From: Paraburkholderia sp. SOS3
GTDB taxonomy: Bacteria > Pseudomonadota > Gammaproteobacteria > Burkholderiales > Burkholderiaceae
Assembly (NCBI RefSeq): GCF_001922345.1
Contig: NZ_CP018812.1
Span: forward strand, 1,922,001-1,986,000
Reading direction: 5' to 3'
Length of the DNA stretch: 64,000 nt
Below are positions 1 through 8,422 of this stretch, piece by piece. The notes beneath the pieces are model-generated. The model was not told the origin of the DNA. It did not search any database and was given only the letters and a program-made list of their open reading frames with translations. Made by a program: the position numbers and the translations under genes. How positions within the stretch are numbered: the first letter of the stretch is position 1; each line of letters starts with the position of its first letter.

Positions 1-368
1 GCGTGCCCGACGAAGCCGTCAAGGTGCAGGTCGAACGCGGGTGGGTCACCTTGAGCGGCACGGTCGACTGGGCTTACCAGAGCCATGTGGCGCTGCGCTC
101 GATTTCGCATATGCGCGGCGTTCTCGGCGTATCGAACCAGATCGAGGTGCGTGGCGACGTCGACGGCGGCGACGTCGCGTCGAAGATTCGCGAAGCGATG
201 CAGCGGCACGCCCAGCGCGAAGCGAACCACATCGATATCGCGGTGCACGATGGCACCGTGACGCTTACCGGCAAGGTCGATTCGTACGCGGAACGCGCGG
301 TCATGCGCGGCGCCGCATGGAGCGCGCCGGGCGTACGCGCCGTGGTCGACGAATTGCGGATCGAATGA
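1..368 (+). CDS. BON-domain protein, 5' truncated by window edge
   Basis: The frame is open to the left edge, so the N-terminus is missing. The visible 121 residues hold two BON repeats: about residues 1-50, containing the VTLSGTVDW strand, and about 55-120, containing VTLTGKVDSYAER. BON (OsmY/Kin-like) domains bind phospholipid or stabilise the envelope under osmotic stress; OsmY itself is periplasmic. A signal peptide, if present, would lie outside the window. A GTG at position 3 could be read as a start, but it falls inside a BON domain. A small gene follows after 24 bases and is probably co-transcribed. Confidence 0.8.
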   Translation, partial: VPDEAVKVQVERGWVTLSGTVDWAYQSHVALRSISHMRGVLGVSNQIEVRGDVDGGDVASKIREAMQRHAQREANHIDIAVHDGTVTLTGKVDSYAERAVMRGAAWSAPGVRAVVDELRIE

Positions 369-392
369 GTTCAACGCTAGAGGAGAGTTCAG

Positions 393-632
393 ATGACTTT
401 GACTGGCAATGCACACGAGGCCGAATGGTCGGTGGACGTCGTGACGTCCCCCGCCGAGGTCGGCGGATACCGGTGCGATATCCACGTCTCACACGAATCG
501 GCGCATGGCGCATTCGCGCACGACTTCCAGCATAGTTCCGTCTTCGTGACCGAACGCGAGGCTCTGCTCGAGGGTCTGCGCGAGGGTATGACGTGGATCG
601 AACTGAAGACGTCGGGCGCGCTGCACGTCTGA
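393..632 (+). CDS. Small conserved-looking hypothetical protein
   Basis: A 79-residue protein that I do not recognise. The start is supported by an AGAGGAGAG ribosome site just upstream and by its position 24 bases after the BON gene. It has no signal peptide or membrane segment. The C-terminal half (about residues 50-75, TEREALLEGLREGMTWIEL) looks like an amphipathic helix ending in a strand. The sequence is rich in Glu and His. Its function is unknown; its place at the end of a stress-type operon beside a low-oxygen island suggests a stress-related role. Confidence 0.6.
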   Translation: MTLTGNAHEAEWSVDVVTSPAEVGGYRCDIHVSHESAHGAFAHDFQHSSVFVTEREALLEGLREGMTWIELKTSGALHV

Positions 633-670
633 CGTGCGCTTTTCAGTTTTCAGAGCGGTTGAAGGCACGC

Positions 671-700
671 CGTTCCGGTTCCGCGTTCCGGTTCCGGTTT
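671..700. repeat. Short GTTCCG-type direct repeats
   Basis: Four closely spaced copies of GTTCCG with CGG or CG spacers lie in the gap between convergent genes. They are immediately left of the hairpin terminator and have no visible coding role. Confidence 0.5.
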
Positions 701-726
701 CTTCGAACGGCGTCAGCCTGAGTTCG

Positions 727-762
727 ATCGAAGACGGTGCCTCCCGAGGCACCGTCTTCGAT
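727..762. terminator. Strong bidirectional hairpin between convergent genes
   Basis: A perfect inverted repeat has 17-base arms (727-743 and 746-762) separated by two bases, with a short T run after the right arm. It lies between the plus-strand gene ending at 632 and the minus-strand permease ending at 801. That is the expected place for a shared Rho-independent terminator. Confidence 0.75.
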
Positions 763-800
763 TTGCAGCATTGCGGTTCGCAACTGCCGTTCGCTCGTTC

Positions 801-2288
801 CTAAAGCCCCAGATCGCCGGTCGCCAGCAGCGCGGCCGCGCAGACGGCGAGCGCAATCAGCCCGGCGAGTATCGCCATTTCGTAAGGCCGGAAGAGCCGC
901 GCATGCTGTTCGCGGCGCGCCCAGCCATAGACGATCGCGCCCGGTGCGTACAGCAGCGCGCTCAGCAGCAGATACTTGAGCCCGGCCGCATACAGCAGCC
1001 AGCAGCAGTACAAGGCCGCGCCCGCGGCAATCAGCGTGTCGCGGTGCCGGGCCGATGCGTCGGCCGCGCCATAGCCTTCGCCGCGCCATGCGATCACGCA
1101 CGCGTAGACGGCGGAAAACAGATACGGCACGAGGATCATCGACGTCGCGAGCGAGATCAGCGCGAGATACGTCGCATTCGAAAGCAGGGCGACGATGAGA
1201 AACAGCTGCACCAGCCCGTTCGTGACCCACAGCGCGCTGGCGGGCACGCCATGCGCGTTTTCGCGAGCGAGACGCCTGGGCATCACGCCTTCCGAGGCGG
1301 GCGTGAACAGCGTTTCCGCCGCGAGCAGCGTCCACGCGAGCAGCGCACCGCCTACCGACACGAGCAGACCGAGATTGATCAGTACAGCGCCCCACGTGCC
1401 GACTACCTTGGCCAGGACGCCCGCCATCGACGGATTTTTCATGGCGGCGAGTTCGGGCTGCCCGACCACGCCGAGCGACAGCAGCGATACGCCCATCAGC
1501 AGCGCCAGCACGACGACAAAGCCGAGCACGGTTGCGCGGCCGATGTCCTCGCGCGTTTTCGCGCGCGCGGAAAGCACGCTCGCGCCTTCGATGCCGATAA
1601 AAACCCAGACGGTGACGAGCATCGTGCTTTTCACCTGCTCGAGCACGCCGGGCAGTTTCGCGTTGCCCCAGAAGTCGGTGCGAAACTGCAAGCCGTGGAA
1701 TGCCGCGGCGACCACCACGATAAAGAGCAGCAGCGGGACGATCTTGGCAGCCGTCGCGAGCCCGTTCAGGATCGCCGCGCTGCGGATGCCGCGCAGGATC
1801 ATCGCGTGCATGATCCATAACGCGATCGACGCACCGGCAATCGCCGCCGGTGTGTTGCCCTCGCCGAAGATCGGGAAGAAGTAGCCGAGCGTGCCGAATA
1901 CGATCACGAGATAGCCGACGTTGCCGATCCACGCGCTGACCCAGTAACCCCACGCGGAATTGAAGCCGACGAATTCGCCGGCGCTTGCGCGCGCGTAGGC
2001 ATAAATGCCGTTGTCGAGCTGCGGCGCGCGCGTCGCGAGACGCTGATAGCAGAGCGCGAGCAACAGCATGCCGGCGCCGGTGATGAGCCAGCCGATCAGC
2101 ACCGCGCCGGCGCCCGCGCCGGCCGCCATGTTCTGCGGCAACGAGAAAATGCCGCTGCCGATCATCGATCCGATGACGACAGCGCTCAGCAGCGAAAGAG
2201 GCAGTTTGTGCGGCGGGGCTGCGCTGCCCGCCGCTTGCGCCGGCGCGCTCGATGGCGGCTGGCCGAGATGCCCTGCGGGATTGCTCAT
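801..2288 (-). CDS. APC-family basic amino acid antiporter (ArcD-like)
   Basis: A 495-residue inner-membrane protein with about 12 hydrophobic segments. The first helix carries the APC backbone motif GSMIGSGIFSLPQN (about residues 40-53), where substrate carboxylate and amino groups bind. It resembles the basic amino acid/polyamine antiporter group, which includes arginine/ornithine exchangers. The window also encodes arginine deiminase, catabolic ornithine carbamoyltransferase and carbamate kinase at 20-23.5 kb. This permease is therefore a good candidate for exchanging arginine for ornithine, although arcD usually lies next to arcABC. The N-terminal 25 residues are Ala/Pro-rich and cytosolic. 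An FNR-like dyad sits about 60 bases upstream. Specificity is inferred from family and context only. Confidence 0.8.
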   Translation of the reverse strand: MSNPAGHLGQPPSSAPAQAAGSAAPPHKLPLSLLSAVVIGSMIGSGIFSLPQNMAAGAGAGAVLIGWLITGAGMLLLALCYQRLATRAPQLDNGIYAYARASAGEFVGFNSAWGYWVSAWIGNVGYLVIVFGTLGYFFPIFGEGNTPAAIAGASIALWIMHAMILRGIRSAAILNGLATAAKIVPLLLFIVVVAAAFHGLQFRTDFWGNAKLPGVLEQVKSTMLVTVWVFIGIEGASVLSARAKTREDIGRATVLGFVVVLALLMGVSLLSLGVVGQPELAAMKNPSMAGVLAKVVGTWGAVLINLGLLVSVGGALLAWTLLAAETLFTPASEGVMPRRLARENAHGVPASALWVTNGLVQLFLIVALLSNATYLALISLATSMILVPYLFSAVYACVIAWRGEGYGAADASARHRDTLIAAGAALYCCWLLYAAGLKYLLLSALLYAPGAIVYGWARREQHARLFRPYEMAILAGLIALAVCAAALLATGDLGL

Positions 2289-2345
2289 GATGAAGCTCCC
2301 TGGTGGATGGAGTCTTCATTAGGTCATGCGATCCGGCCGGCGGTC

Positions 2346-2359
2346 TTGATACAGGTCAT
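2346..2359 (-). promoter_or_regulatory. FNR-like box (degenerate), upstream of the APC permease
   Basis: TTGATACAGGTCAT: one half-site is perfect and the other has a terminal mismatch. Its centre lies about 31 bases upstream of a TAATGA -10-like hexamer (2316-2321, minus strand). This is the class II FNR geometry for the permease starting at 2288. Confidence 0.5.
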
Positions 2360-2475
2360 TGTCCGCGGTTGCGGCCCTCTGGCATGCAGTCGAAGCTGCA
2401 CAAGCCTGTGCAGCGTTTTGAGCACCGCGTCGCTTGCAAGCGGCGTCGCGTTCACGCTCCCGACGCGGCGCGGTC

Positions 2476-5391
2476 CTACAGACCGTCGGTCATGACCGAA
2501 CCGGGGATGCGCGAAGCGGTCGGCGCACTGAGGCGACCGGCCATATCGGGTTCGCCGCAGTGCGAGAGGATCGACGCGCGCGCGCGTTCGCGCAGACGCG
2601 CGGTCGAGGCGAAATCGGTGCCATCAGGCGCGATCGGCGGCAGCACGGTAACGGCAATCGCGCCTTGACGCGGAATCCACTCGCCGTCGCGCATCGCGAG
2701 GCGCGAACCGCGTAAGGCAATCGGCACGACCGGGTATCCGGTCACGCATGCGCAGCGGAAGGCGCCGAGATGGAACGCGCGCAAGCCCGCTTCATGCGTA
2801 AACGTCCCTTCAGGAAAGAACAGCAGACGTGCGCCGGCCTTCGCGTAGTCGATCAGGCGTGTTTCGTCGGCGAGGCTGCCGGCGTAGACGCCGCGCTCGA
2901 CGAAACGCGCACCGATCGCGCGCAGCAGCGGACCGGCGAACGGCTTGCGCGACAGTTCGCGTTTGGTCACGAAGCCGACCGGCGACGGCAAGCTCGCCAC
3001 CAGCGCGACGACGTCGAGATAACTCGTATGGTTCGATACGATCACCACCTGCGAGGCACGCAGCGCGTCGGGATCGCCTTCGACCGTGACGCGCAAGCCT
3101 GCCGCGCGCAGAAACAGGCGGCACCCGCGCGCGAGGATGCGCCAGTTGCGCGCCTCGTCGCGGCGAAACGCAATGCCGGCGAACACGCCCGTCGCAATCG
3201 CGGCGAAGGCGCTCCAGCAGACAGTCCCGCGTGCGACGTGCCGCACCTGGTCCATCGCGCGATGCGTGAGCGCCGCGCAACCGGGGCGTATCGCGTCGGC
3301 GAACTGCCGCCAGAACGCACGCGGCGCCAGCGCATGCGCACCGCTTTCGAAACGCTCGAGTGTCGCCGCGTGCCGGATCTTGCCGCCCGGCGTGCGGATG
3401 ATGCTGCGCGGCCGCACCAGTGCCACCTGCTCCGCCGGCGCGCCGAACAGCGTGATAGCCGCCGCATTGATGCGCGCTTTCAGATGACTGCGCGCATCGG
3501 TGTCGATGGCGGGCAGCGTCGTTTCCGCGATGATGACGACGCGCTCGGTGCCGTTGCGTTTGTCGACGCCTGCGCAGACGGCGACGCCGCCATGCACGAC
3601 GCCCGGTATGCGGCCGATCGTGTCTTCGAGTTCGTAGGGAAAGTAATGGCGCCCGCTGCGAATGATCATGTCCTTCACGCGTCCCGTCACGAACAGCTCG
3701 CCGTCGGCGACGTAACCGAGGTCGCCCGTATCGAGCCATCCGTCATCGAAAAGCGCCTCGGTCTGCGGCGCATTGCGCCAGTAGCCGCGCGTGGCCGACG
3801 TGCCGCGGAATTCGATCCTGCCGACGTGCCTTTGCGCAAGTTCCTCGCCATCGTTGCCGACGATGCGCAGTTCGGTTCCGTCGAGCGGAAACCCGCACCC
3901 GACCGTTTCGACGAAGTCGTCGCCATTCAATGCCGCTAACGCAAGCCCCGATTCGTGAAGCGCCGTGCGCACGATACGGTCGACGCGCAGGCCGCGCGAG
4001 GGCGGCGGAAACGTCAGGCCAAGCGTATTTTCCGCAAGTCCGTAGACGGGCGTGATTGCATTGGGCGCGAGTCCATAGGCGGCGAATTGCGCGGCGAACG
4101 CGCGCATCGTTTGCGGATTGACGGGTTCGGCGCCGCAAAAGGCAAAGCGCAGCGACGACAGATCCACCCCGTACAGATCGCGTTCGGCGAGGCGGTGTGC
4201 GCAACGCTCATACGCGAAGTTCGGTGCCGCCGTAATGCTGCCGCGATGGCGGCCGATCGCGCGCAACCAGTCGGCTGGCCGCGCGAGAAAGGCGAGCGGC
4301 GACATCACGACGAGCGGGAATCCGTAATAAAGCGGCGCGAGCCACGCGCCGATCAGTCCCATGTCGTGGTACAGCGGCAGCCAGCTGACGAGCACGTCCC
4401 GTTCGGTGACGCGCATCCGCTCGCCCATTGCGCGAATGTTCGCGAGCAGGTTCCGGTGGCTCAGGATCACGCCTTTCGGCGCGCCGGTGCTGCCCGACGT
4501 GTACTGGAACAACGCAATGTCGTCGGCGTGCGCTGCAAGCGGCGCCGGCATCGGCTGTGGCGCGATCTTTTGCGGCGTCAACACGTGGCGCAGCGTCGGC
4601 GCCTGAATCGCGAGCAGCCGGGCGATGAGGCTGACTTCGCCGGCGGCGATCAGCGCTTTTGCGCGAGCATTGGCGAGGATCGCGATATTGCGGCGCAGAT
4701 GATCTTCGAGTTCGCTGCGATGGGCGGGCGGATAGAGCGGTACGGGAATCGCGTTGCAGAAGAGCAGGGCGGTAAAGCAGACGAAGTAGTCGAGCCCCGT
4801 CGGCAGCATCAGCGCGACGCTGTCGCCGGCCTCGATACCGAGCGCGCGCAAGCCGCCTGCGGCAAGCAAGGCCTGGCGGTACAGCGCGCCGATGCTGACC
4901 GGCGTTTCGCGGGCGGCTTCGTCGACGATCACGAGATGCGTACGGTCCGGATGACGCATGGCGTGCCATCGAATCACGTCGGACCACGTGGCAGCCGCGT
5001 GCGGCGCATCGATGCGTTCGTCCGCGAACGGGGCGAACGCCGCATCCGCCGGCGTGCTGACTGACGGAGGTGCCGACACCTCGGGCGCGCCGGCGAGCGC
5101 GCCAAGCACATCGGCTGGCGTTCTCGCCGAAGCGAATGCGTCGACCGGCAGATGCGTGCCGAAAGCCGCTTCGATCCGGGTCAGCAGTTCCGCGCGGACG
5201 AGGCTGTCGAAACCGAGATCCCGTTCGAACTGCGTGTCGAGCGTCACCTGAACGGGTGAGCCGTGCGGCGCCGCCGCATCGCCATTGGCCTCGCCTGCGC
5301 GCGATTCGTCGGCGAGCGTGCGGACGATGTCGAGCAGTGTTGTCCGTGCGTCCGCGGTCCGGGTCGAACGGGGCTCGTCGAGCGTGGTCAT
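2476..5391 (-). CDS. Acyl carrier protein - acyl-AMP ligase - PlsC acyltransferase fusion
   Basis: A 971-residue three-part protein. Residues about 15-100 form a carrier domain with the phosphopantetheine serine S63 in LGFDSL. Residues about 135-700 are an ANL-superfamily adenylating domain; the P-loop YTSGSTGAPKG lies at 297-307. Residues about 770-940 are a PlsC/LPLAT acyltransferase with the HX4D box (H788 in NHTSYLD) and the FFPEGT box (861-863). This suggests activation of a fatty acid, loading on the built-in carrier and transfer to a lysolipid or other acceptor. E. coli Aas joins the same two catalytic activities in the opposite order and without a carrier domain. An in-frame start lies further upstream, but the ATG at 5391 is preceded by GGAGGA at good spacing. 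The gene is divergent from a ribosome-hibernation-like gene, with two FNR boxes between. The acceptor is unknown. Confidence 0.85.
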   Translation of the reverse strand: MTTLDEPRSTRTADARTTLLDIVRTLADESRAGEANGDAAAPHGSPVQVTLDTQFERDLGFDSLVRAELLTRIEAAFGTHLPVDAFASARTPADVLGALAGAPEVSAPPSVSTPADAAFAPFADERIDAPHAAATWSDVIRWHAMRHPDRTHLVIVDEAARETPVSIGALYRQALLAAGGLRALGIEAGDSVALMLPTGLDYFVCFTALLFCNAIPVPLYPPAHRSELEDHLRRNIAILANARAKALIAAGEVSLIARLLAIQAPTLRHVLTPQKIAPQPMPAPLAAHADDIALFQYTSGSTGAPKGVILSHRNLLANIRAMGERMRVTERDVLVSWLPLYHDMGLIGAWLAPLYYGFPLVVMSPLAFLARPADWLRAIGRHRGSITAAPNFAYERCAHRLAERDLYGVDLSSLRFAFCGAEPVNPQTMRAFAAQFAAYGLAPNAITPVYGLAENTLGLTFPPPSRGLRVDRIVRTALHESGLALAALNGDDFVETVGCGFPLDGTELRIVGNDGEELAQRHVGRIEFRGTSATRGYWRNAPQTEALFDDGWLDTGDLGYVADGELFVTGRVKDMIIRSGRHYFPYELEDTIGRIPGVVHGGVAVCAGVDKRNGTERVVIIAETTLPAIDTDARSHLKARINAAAITLFGAPAEQVALVRPRSIIRTPGGKIRHAATLERFESGAHALAPRAFWRQFADAIRPGCAALTHRAMDQVRHVARGTVCWSAFAAIATGVFAGIAFRRDEARNWRILARGCRLFLRAAGLRVTVEGDPDALRASQVVIVSNHTSYLDVVALVASLPSPVGFVTKRELSRKPFAGPLLRAIGARFVERGVYAGSLADETRLIDYAKAGARLLFFPEGTFTHEAGLRAFHLGAFRCACVTGYPVVPIALRGSRLAMRDGEWIPRQGAIAVTVLPPIAPDGTDFASTARLRERARASILSHCGEPDMAGRLSAPTASRIPGSVMTDGL

Positions 5392-5508
5392 AGGTTCCTC
5401 CGCCATGGCTTGCCGGCAATGGATCGAACGCGGCCATGCCATGACTTGTGTCCACTGTGGCTCGCCTGCGCCAATGCGCCTATTCGACACGGTCTCCGCC
5501 GGCGGCCC

Positions 5509-5522
5509 TTGACGTACGTCAA
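5509..5522. promoter_or_regulatory. FNR box in divergent promoter region
   Basis: TTGACGTACGTCAA is a perfect dyad. It lies about 118 bases upstream of the start of the ligase/acyltransferase fusion (minus) and is the nearer of two boxes to that gene. Confidence 0.75.
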
Positions 5523-5556
5523 GCGCGCCCGGATGTGTCGGCGCGTCGTCAGCCGA

Positions 5557-5570
5557 TTGACACACGTCAA
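5557..5570. promoter_or_regulatory. FNR box upstream of the hibernation-factor-like gene
   Basis: TTGACACACGTCAA lies 48 bases from the preceding box. Its centre is about 114 bases upstream of the ATG at 5678, so it could activate the plus-strand gene while the 5509 box serves the minus-strand gene. Confidence 0.7.
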
Positions 5571-5677
5571 GGCCCGCGTCAACGATCGGACCATGATGAA
5601 ACGCAGCAGATGCCCGCCAGGACGCCAGAACGGCGCCGATTGCGTGAATGGCAACGTGCTACGTTGGGAGGAGCATC

Positions 5678-5998
5678 ATGGGCATCGGCATGCAGATCGT
5701 GTATCTCGGCTTTGCCGGCTCGCGTGAACTCGAGGGTGAAGCGGGGGCGCAGCTCGTGCGCCTCGAGCGCTACAGCAATCTGCTGTCGGGCTGCCATCTT
5801 GCGATCGAGGCATTGCGTGCGCGCAGCAGCCACCCGGTCTACGATGTGCGCCTCGATCTGCTGCTGCAAACATCGGGCTTCAAGCCGCTCGAGCACTGTT
5901 CCGATGAAGTTCCGCGCCTCGCGCTGCAGCGTGCGTTCGATCTGGCCGAGCGCGAACTTGCCACGCTCGCGGGGCGCGCGACGGCGCGCGCGCACTAG
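5678..5998 (+). CDS. HPF/RaiA-like ribosome-associated protein
   Basis: A 106-residue protein whose layout matches the short ribosome hibernation-promoting factor. It has an initial strand (MQIVYLGF), a helix with the LVRLERYSNLLSGCHLAIEAL pattern, a central strand (YDVRLDLLLQ) and a final helix in which DEVPRLALQRAFDLAERELATL resembles the HPF signature. HPF and RaiA bind the 30S decoding region and inactivate or dimerise ribosomes. The start at 5678 has a GGGAGGAG site six bases upstream; an earlier in-frame start does not. Two FNR boxes lie upstream, so the sequence suggests ribosome parking when oxygen falls. Similarity is judged by eye and is moderate. Confidence 0.65.
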   Translation: MGIGMQIVYLGFAGSRELEGEAGAQLVRLERYSNLLSGCHLAIEALRARSSHPVYDVRLDLLLQTSGFKPLEHCSDEVPRLALQRAFDLAERELATLAGRATARAH

Positions 5999-6058
5999 AA
6001 TCCGCGCCCTGGAACCTGCGCGCTGGAATCCGTGCACCAGAACGCGCACTAGAATCCG
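5989..6058. repeat. Imperfect direct repeats
   Basis: CGCGCACTAGAATCCG occurs at 5989-6004 and 6043-6058, with a degenerate copy between (TGCGCGCTGGAATCCG). The first copy contains the stop codon of the preceding gene. The repeats probably arose by local duplication. Confidence 0.6.
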
Positions 6059-6160
6059 ATAGGCGCTTGCATGAGGCGGCGCTTCGCGCCGACGCCTCTT
6101 CGAAAAACGACGCGCCGATGGCAACCGCGGTTTTGCCGCCGGCGCTGCGGCAGAAGGACA

Positions 6161-6532
6161 TTACATCTGGTCATCCGCGAATACGCCGTGCTCGGGCGCC
6201 GAACCGGTGCTGTCGAGGCATTGCACATGCCACCGTCCGACGATCGGCGCGTGATGGGCGTGGCGGTACCACAGCGCGCGGCCGCTTTCTCCTTCGAATG
6301 GTCCTTGCGCATCCGACAGATCGAGCTTTTCGAGCACGCATAGCGCGTGTCCCGTATGTTGCCCGTCGATGCGCGTATCGGAACCCGAGATTTCGAACTC
6401 GCCCCATTGCGGCAGATCGATGACGGCGTGGCCTTCGCGCGACCATTTGCGCGCCGCCAGGTCGAGCCACAGAAGGGCGTAGACCGAAGGGTCCGCGCAG
6501 TCGAAGGTGTCGAGATGTACGGTGATTCGCAT
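6161..6532 (-). CDS. Hypothetical protein downstream of cytochrome c
   Basis: A 123-residue soluble protein rich in Trp, His and Asp that I do not recognise. The start at 6532 is chosen because GGGAAGAG precedes it; the frame continues upstream but without a ribosome site. It appears to have a mixed beta structure (MRITVHLDTF at the start, ALWYRHAH near the end) and no signal peptide. It lies 65 bases downstream of the cytochrome c gene on the same strand and probably shares the FNR-controlled promoter at 6997. Confidence 0.55.
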   Translation of the reverse strand: MRITVHLDTFDCADPSVYALLWLDLAARKWSREGHAVIDLPQWGEFEISGSDTRIDGQHTGHALCVLEKLDLSDAQGPFEGESGRALWYRHAHHAPIVGRWHVQCLDSTGSAPEHGVFADDQM

Positions 6533-6597
6533 GGCTCTTCCCGGTGTGGAGTGTCTTCCCGCAGCGGCAAAACGCAGATTCAGGCGCGGCCAGCAAG

Positions 6598-6945
6598 TCA
6601 CTGGCTCATGACCCACTCGATAAGCGTATGCGCGTCCTGGGCGGACAGCGGCGGGCCGCCGCGCTCGGCGGAAACCGGCATCGGCATGTCGCCCCAATGC
6701 GCACGGCCGCCGGCACGCAGCTTCTGTTCGAGCATTCGGATCGCGTCAGGGTTGTCGCGATAGCGCTCGGCGATCTGATGAAACGCCGGTGCGAGAAAAG
6801 GGGCGTCCGACGTGTGGCAAAACATGCAGTGTTGCTGATCGACGAGCTCCGTGGGCTCGACGCGCTGCGCATGCGCCGTGCCGCATACGGCGAAGCCCGA
6901 CACGGCGAGGCAGGCTGCGATCAGGCGCGAATGTAATGCTGGCAT
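6598..6945 (-). CDS. Class I c-type cytochrome, periplasmic
   Basis: A 115-residue precursor. Residues 1-26 form a clear Sec signal ending CGTAHA. A single heme-binding motif CMFCH follows at about residues 40-44, and the MPMP segment near residue 88 can supply the distal methionine ligand. The length after cleavage (about 89 residues) matches cytochrome c-551/c5-type electron carriers. It probably delivers electrons to a terminal oxidase or other periplasmic reductase. An FNR box and a TTTAAA -10 element sit directly upstream at class II spacing, which indicates expression at low oxygen. Confidence 0.9.
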   Translation of the reverse strand: MPALHSRLIAACLAVSGFAVCGTAHAQRVEPTELVDQQHCMFCHTSDAPFLAPAFHQIAERYRDNPDAIRMLEQKLRAGGRAHWGDMPMPVSAERGGPPLSAQDAHTLIEWVMSQ

Positions 6946-6996
6946 AGTCGTGGGCTCCTTTTCGCCACCACTTTAAAGAAAGCCGCCATAGCGCCG

Positions 6997-7010
6997 TTGA
7001 CGCACATCAA
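6997..7010 (-). promoter_or_regulatory. FNR box of the cytochrome c promoter
   Basis: TTGACGCACATCAA; read on the minus strand this gives TTGAT-N4-GTCAA. Its centre is 29 bases upstream of a TTTAAA -10-like hexamer at 6972-6977. The inferred transcript start is then about 17 bases before the cytochrome ATG, which is classic class II activation. Confidence 0.8.
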
Positions 7011-7064
7011 GTGCCGATTGCAGGAGCGCAACGTCGGGAGAGCCCGCTTGGCGCAGGCATGTGC

Positions 7065-7856
7065 TCAAACGCGCGACAGTCCCTCGAGATCGACGATGCG
7101 AATCTGCCTGCCGCGCGTATCGACGAGCCGTTCGCGCTGGAACTTCGAGAACATGCGGCTGACCGTTTCGAGTTTCATGCCGAGATAACAGCCGATCTCT
7201 TCGCGTGTCATGCGCAGATTGAACTCGGACTGCGAATAGCCGAGCGCCTTGAAACGCTTCGACAGATTCAGCAGGAACGCTGCCACGCGCTGTTCCGCGG
7301 TCATCGTGCCGAGCAGCATCATCAGCGACGATTCGCGCACGATCTCGCCGCTCATCATCCGGTGCACGTGATGCTGCATCGCGCGTATTTCGCGGCAGAC
7401 GGCTTCGAGCTGCATGAACGGAATCACGCAGACGACGCTGTCCTCGAGCGCGATCGCATCGCAATTGTGGCGACTCGTGCATACGCCATCGAGGCCGAGC
7501 GCTTCGCCCGCGATCTGGAAGCCCGTGACCTGTTCGCGACCGTCGCGATGCATGACGATGGTCTTGAACGAGCCGACGCGCACCGCGTAAATGCTCTGGA
7601 ACGCGTCGCCGGCGCGGTACAGCGCCTCGCCGCGATGCACGGGGCGCGTCGTGCAGATCACCGCATCGAGTTGCGCGAGCTCCGCGGCGGAGAGGCCAGG
7701 AGGCATGCAGACCGAGCGCATCGAGCAGCCCGAGCAGCGCACGGCGCTCCGCTTGCCGGATTCGGCGCCCGGCGACGGATCGACCGGATGAATACGATGG
7801 AAGGCATGTGTCGGTCCGGCGGACGGCGCAGCCTGTTCGGCGAAGGCGAATGACAT
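7065..7856 (-). CDS. fnr: FNR-type oxygen-sensing transcription regulator
   Basis: A 263-residue Crp/Fnr protein. The N-terminal cluster C41-X2-C44-X5-C50 and C143 (in VVCVIPF) match the four ligands of the oxygen-labile [4Fe-4S] cluster of E. coli FNR (C20, C23, C29, C122). A cyclic-nucleotide-like beta barrel spans about 60-165. The C-terminal winged helix has the recognition helix ETVSR (E230, S233, R234), the residues FNR uses to read TTGAT half-sites. This fits the twelve TTGA(C/T)-N4-(A/G)TCA dyads around it. The ATG at 7856 has GAGGAG upstream; a TTG seven codons earlier is less likely. No FNR box precedes it, so autoregulation is not evident. It is the probable master regulator of the island. 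Confidence 0.92.
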   Translation of the reverse strand: MSFAFAEQAAPSAGPTHAFHRIHPVDPSPGAESGKRSAVRCSGCSMRSVCMPPGLSAAELAQLDAVICTTRPVHRGEALYRAGDAFQSIYAVRVGSFKTIVMHRDGREQVTGFQIAGEALGLDGVCTSRHNCDAIALEDSVVCVIPFMQLEAVCREIRAMQHHVHRMMSGEIVRESSLMMLLGTMTAEQRVAAFLLNLSKRFKALGYSQSEFNLRMTREEIGCYLGMKLETVSRMFSKFQRERLVDTRGRQIRIVDLEGLSRV

Positions 7857-7869
7857 GATCGGCTCCTCG

Positions 7870-8280
7870 TTACTCAATGGCGCGCGAGCGGCGCGCTAAC
7901 GAAAGGTCTCGGATGGTGTGGCACGCTGCGTCGAACTCGGCAGTCTTGTCGAAAAAGTAATGCGCACCGGCTTTGCTGCACGCGGCACGGAACGCCGGTC
8001 CCGAATGGTTCGTCAGCGCGATCATCACGATGTCGGGCAGACTTTTCGCGAGCGCTGAAATCAGTTCGATGCCGCTGCCTGCCGAAAGCCGCAGGTCGAT
8101 GACCGCGACATCGGGACGGCACGCGCGAATCGCTTCGAGCGCCGTTTCGCTGTCTTCGGCTTCGCCGACAATCTGCACGCCGGCCAGCAGTTCGAGCAGT
8201 TGCGCGATATTGCGTCTGACGCTCGCCGCATCTTCGACGAGGAACACTTTGAGGGGGGCGCGGTGCACATCGGTATCCAT
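7870..8280 (-). CDS. Stand-alone response regulator receiver domain
   Basis: A 136-residue single REC domain: acidic pair E16/D17, phospho-acceptor D62 in the strand VAVIDLRLS, a switch Thr in ALTNH and the conserved Lys in FFDKT. It has no output domain, so it acts by protein contact or as a phosphate sink. It lies 13 bases upstream of the fnr start on the same strand and is probably co-transcribed with it. Its kinase may be the histidine kinase at 9067-11193, but this is not shown by sequence. Confidence 0.85.
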   Translation of the reverse strand: MDTDVHRAPLKVFLVEDAASVRRNIAQLLELLAGVQIVGEAEDSETALEAIRACRPDVAVIDLRLSAGSGIELISALAKSLPDIVMIALTNHSGPAFRAACSKAGAHYFFDKTAEFDAACHTIRDLSLARRSRAIE

Positions 8281-8422
8281 GCACCGCAGTATCGTCGCTG
8301 CTATCTCAAAAAAGAATCGGCGACGGTGGAAGTTCGAGTAGGGCGCTGCGGTTTTGTGTAGGCGGTTTCCTACACGGAGGGAGTCGAAACGGAACAGCTG
8401 CGTGTGGAGCGGGTCTCGCGCG

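Noticed and set aside
5392..5565. Extension of the ligase/acyltransferase fusion to 5565
   Set aside because: It would run through both halves of the 5509 FNR box, lacks a ribosome site, and adds residues unrelated to carrier domains.
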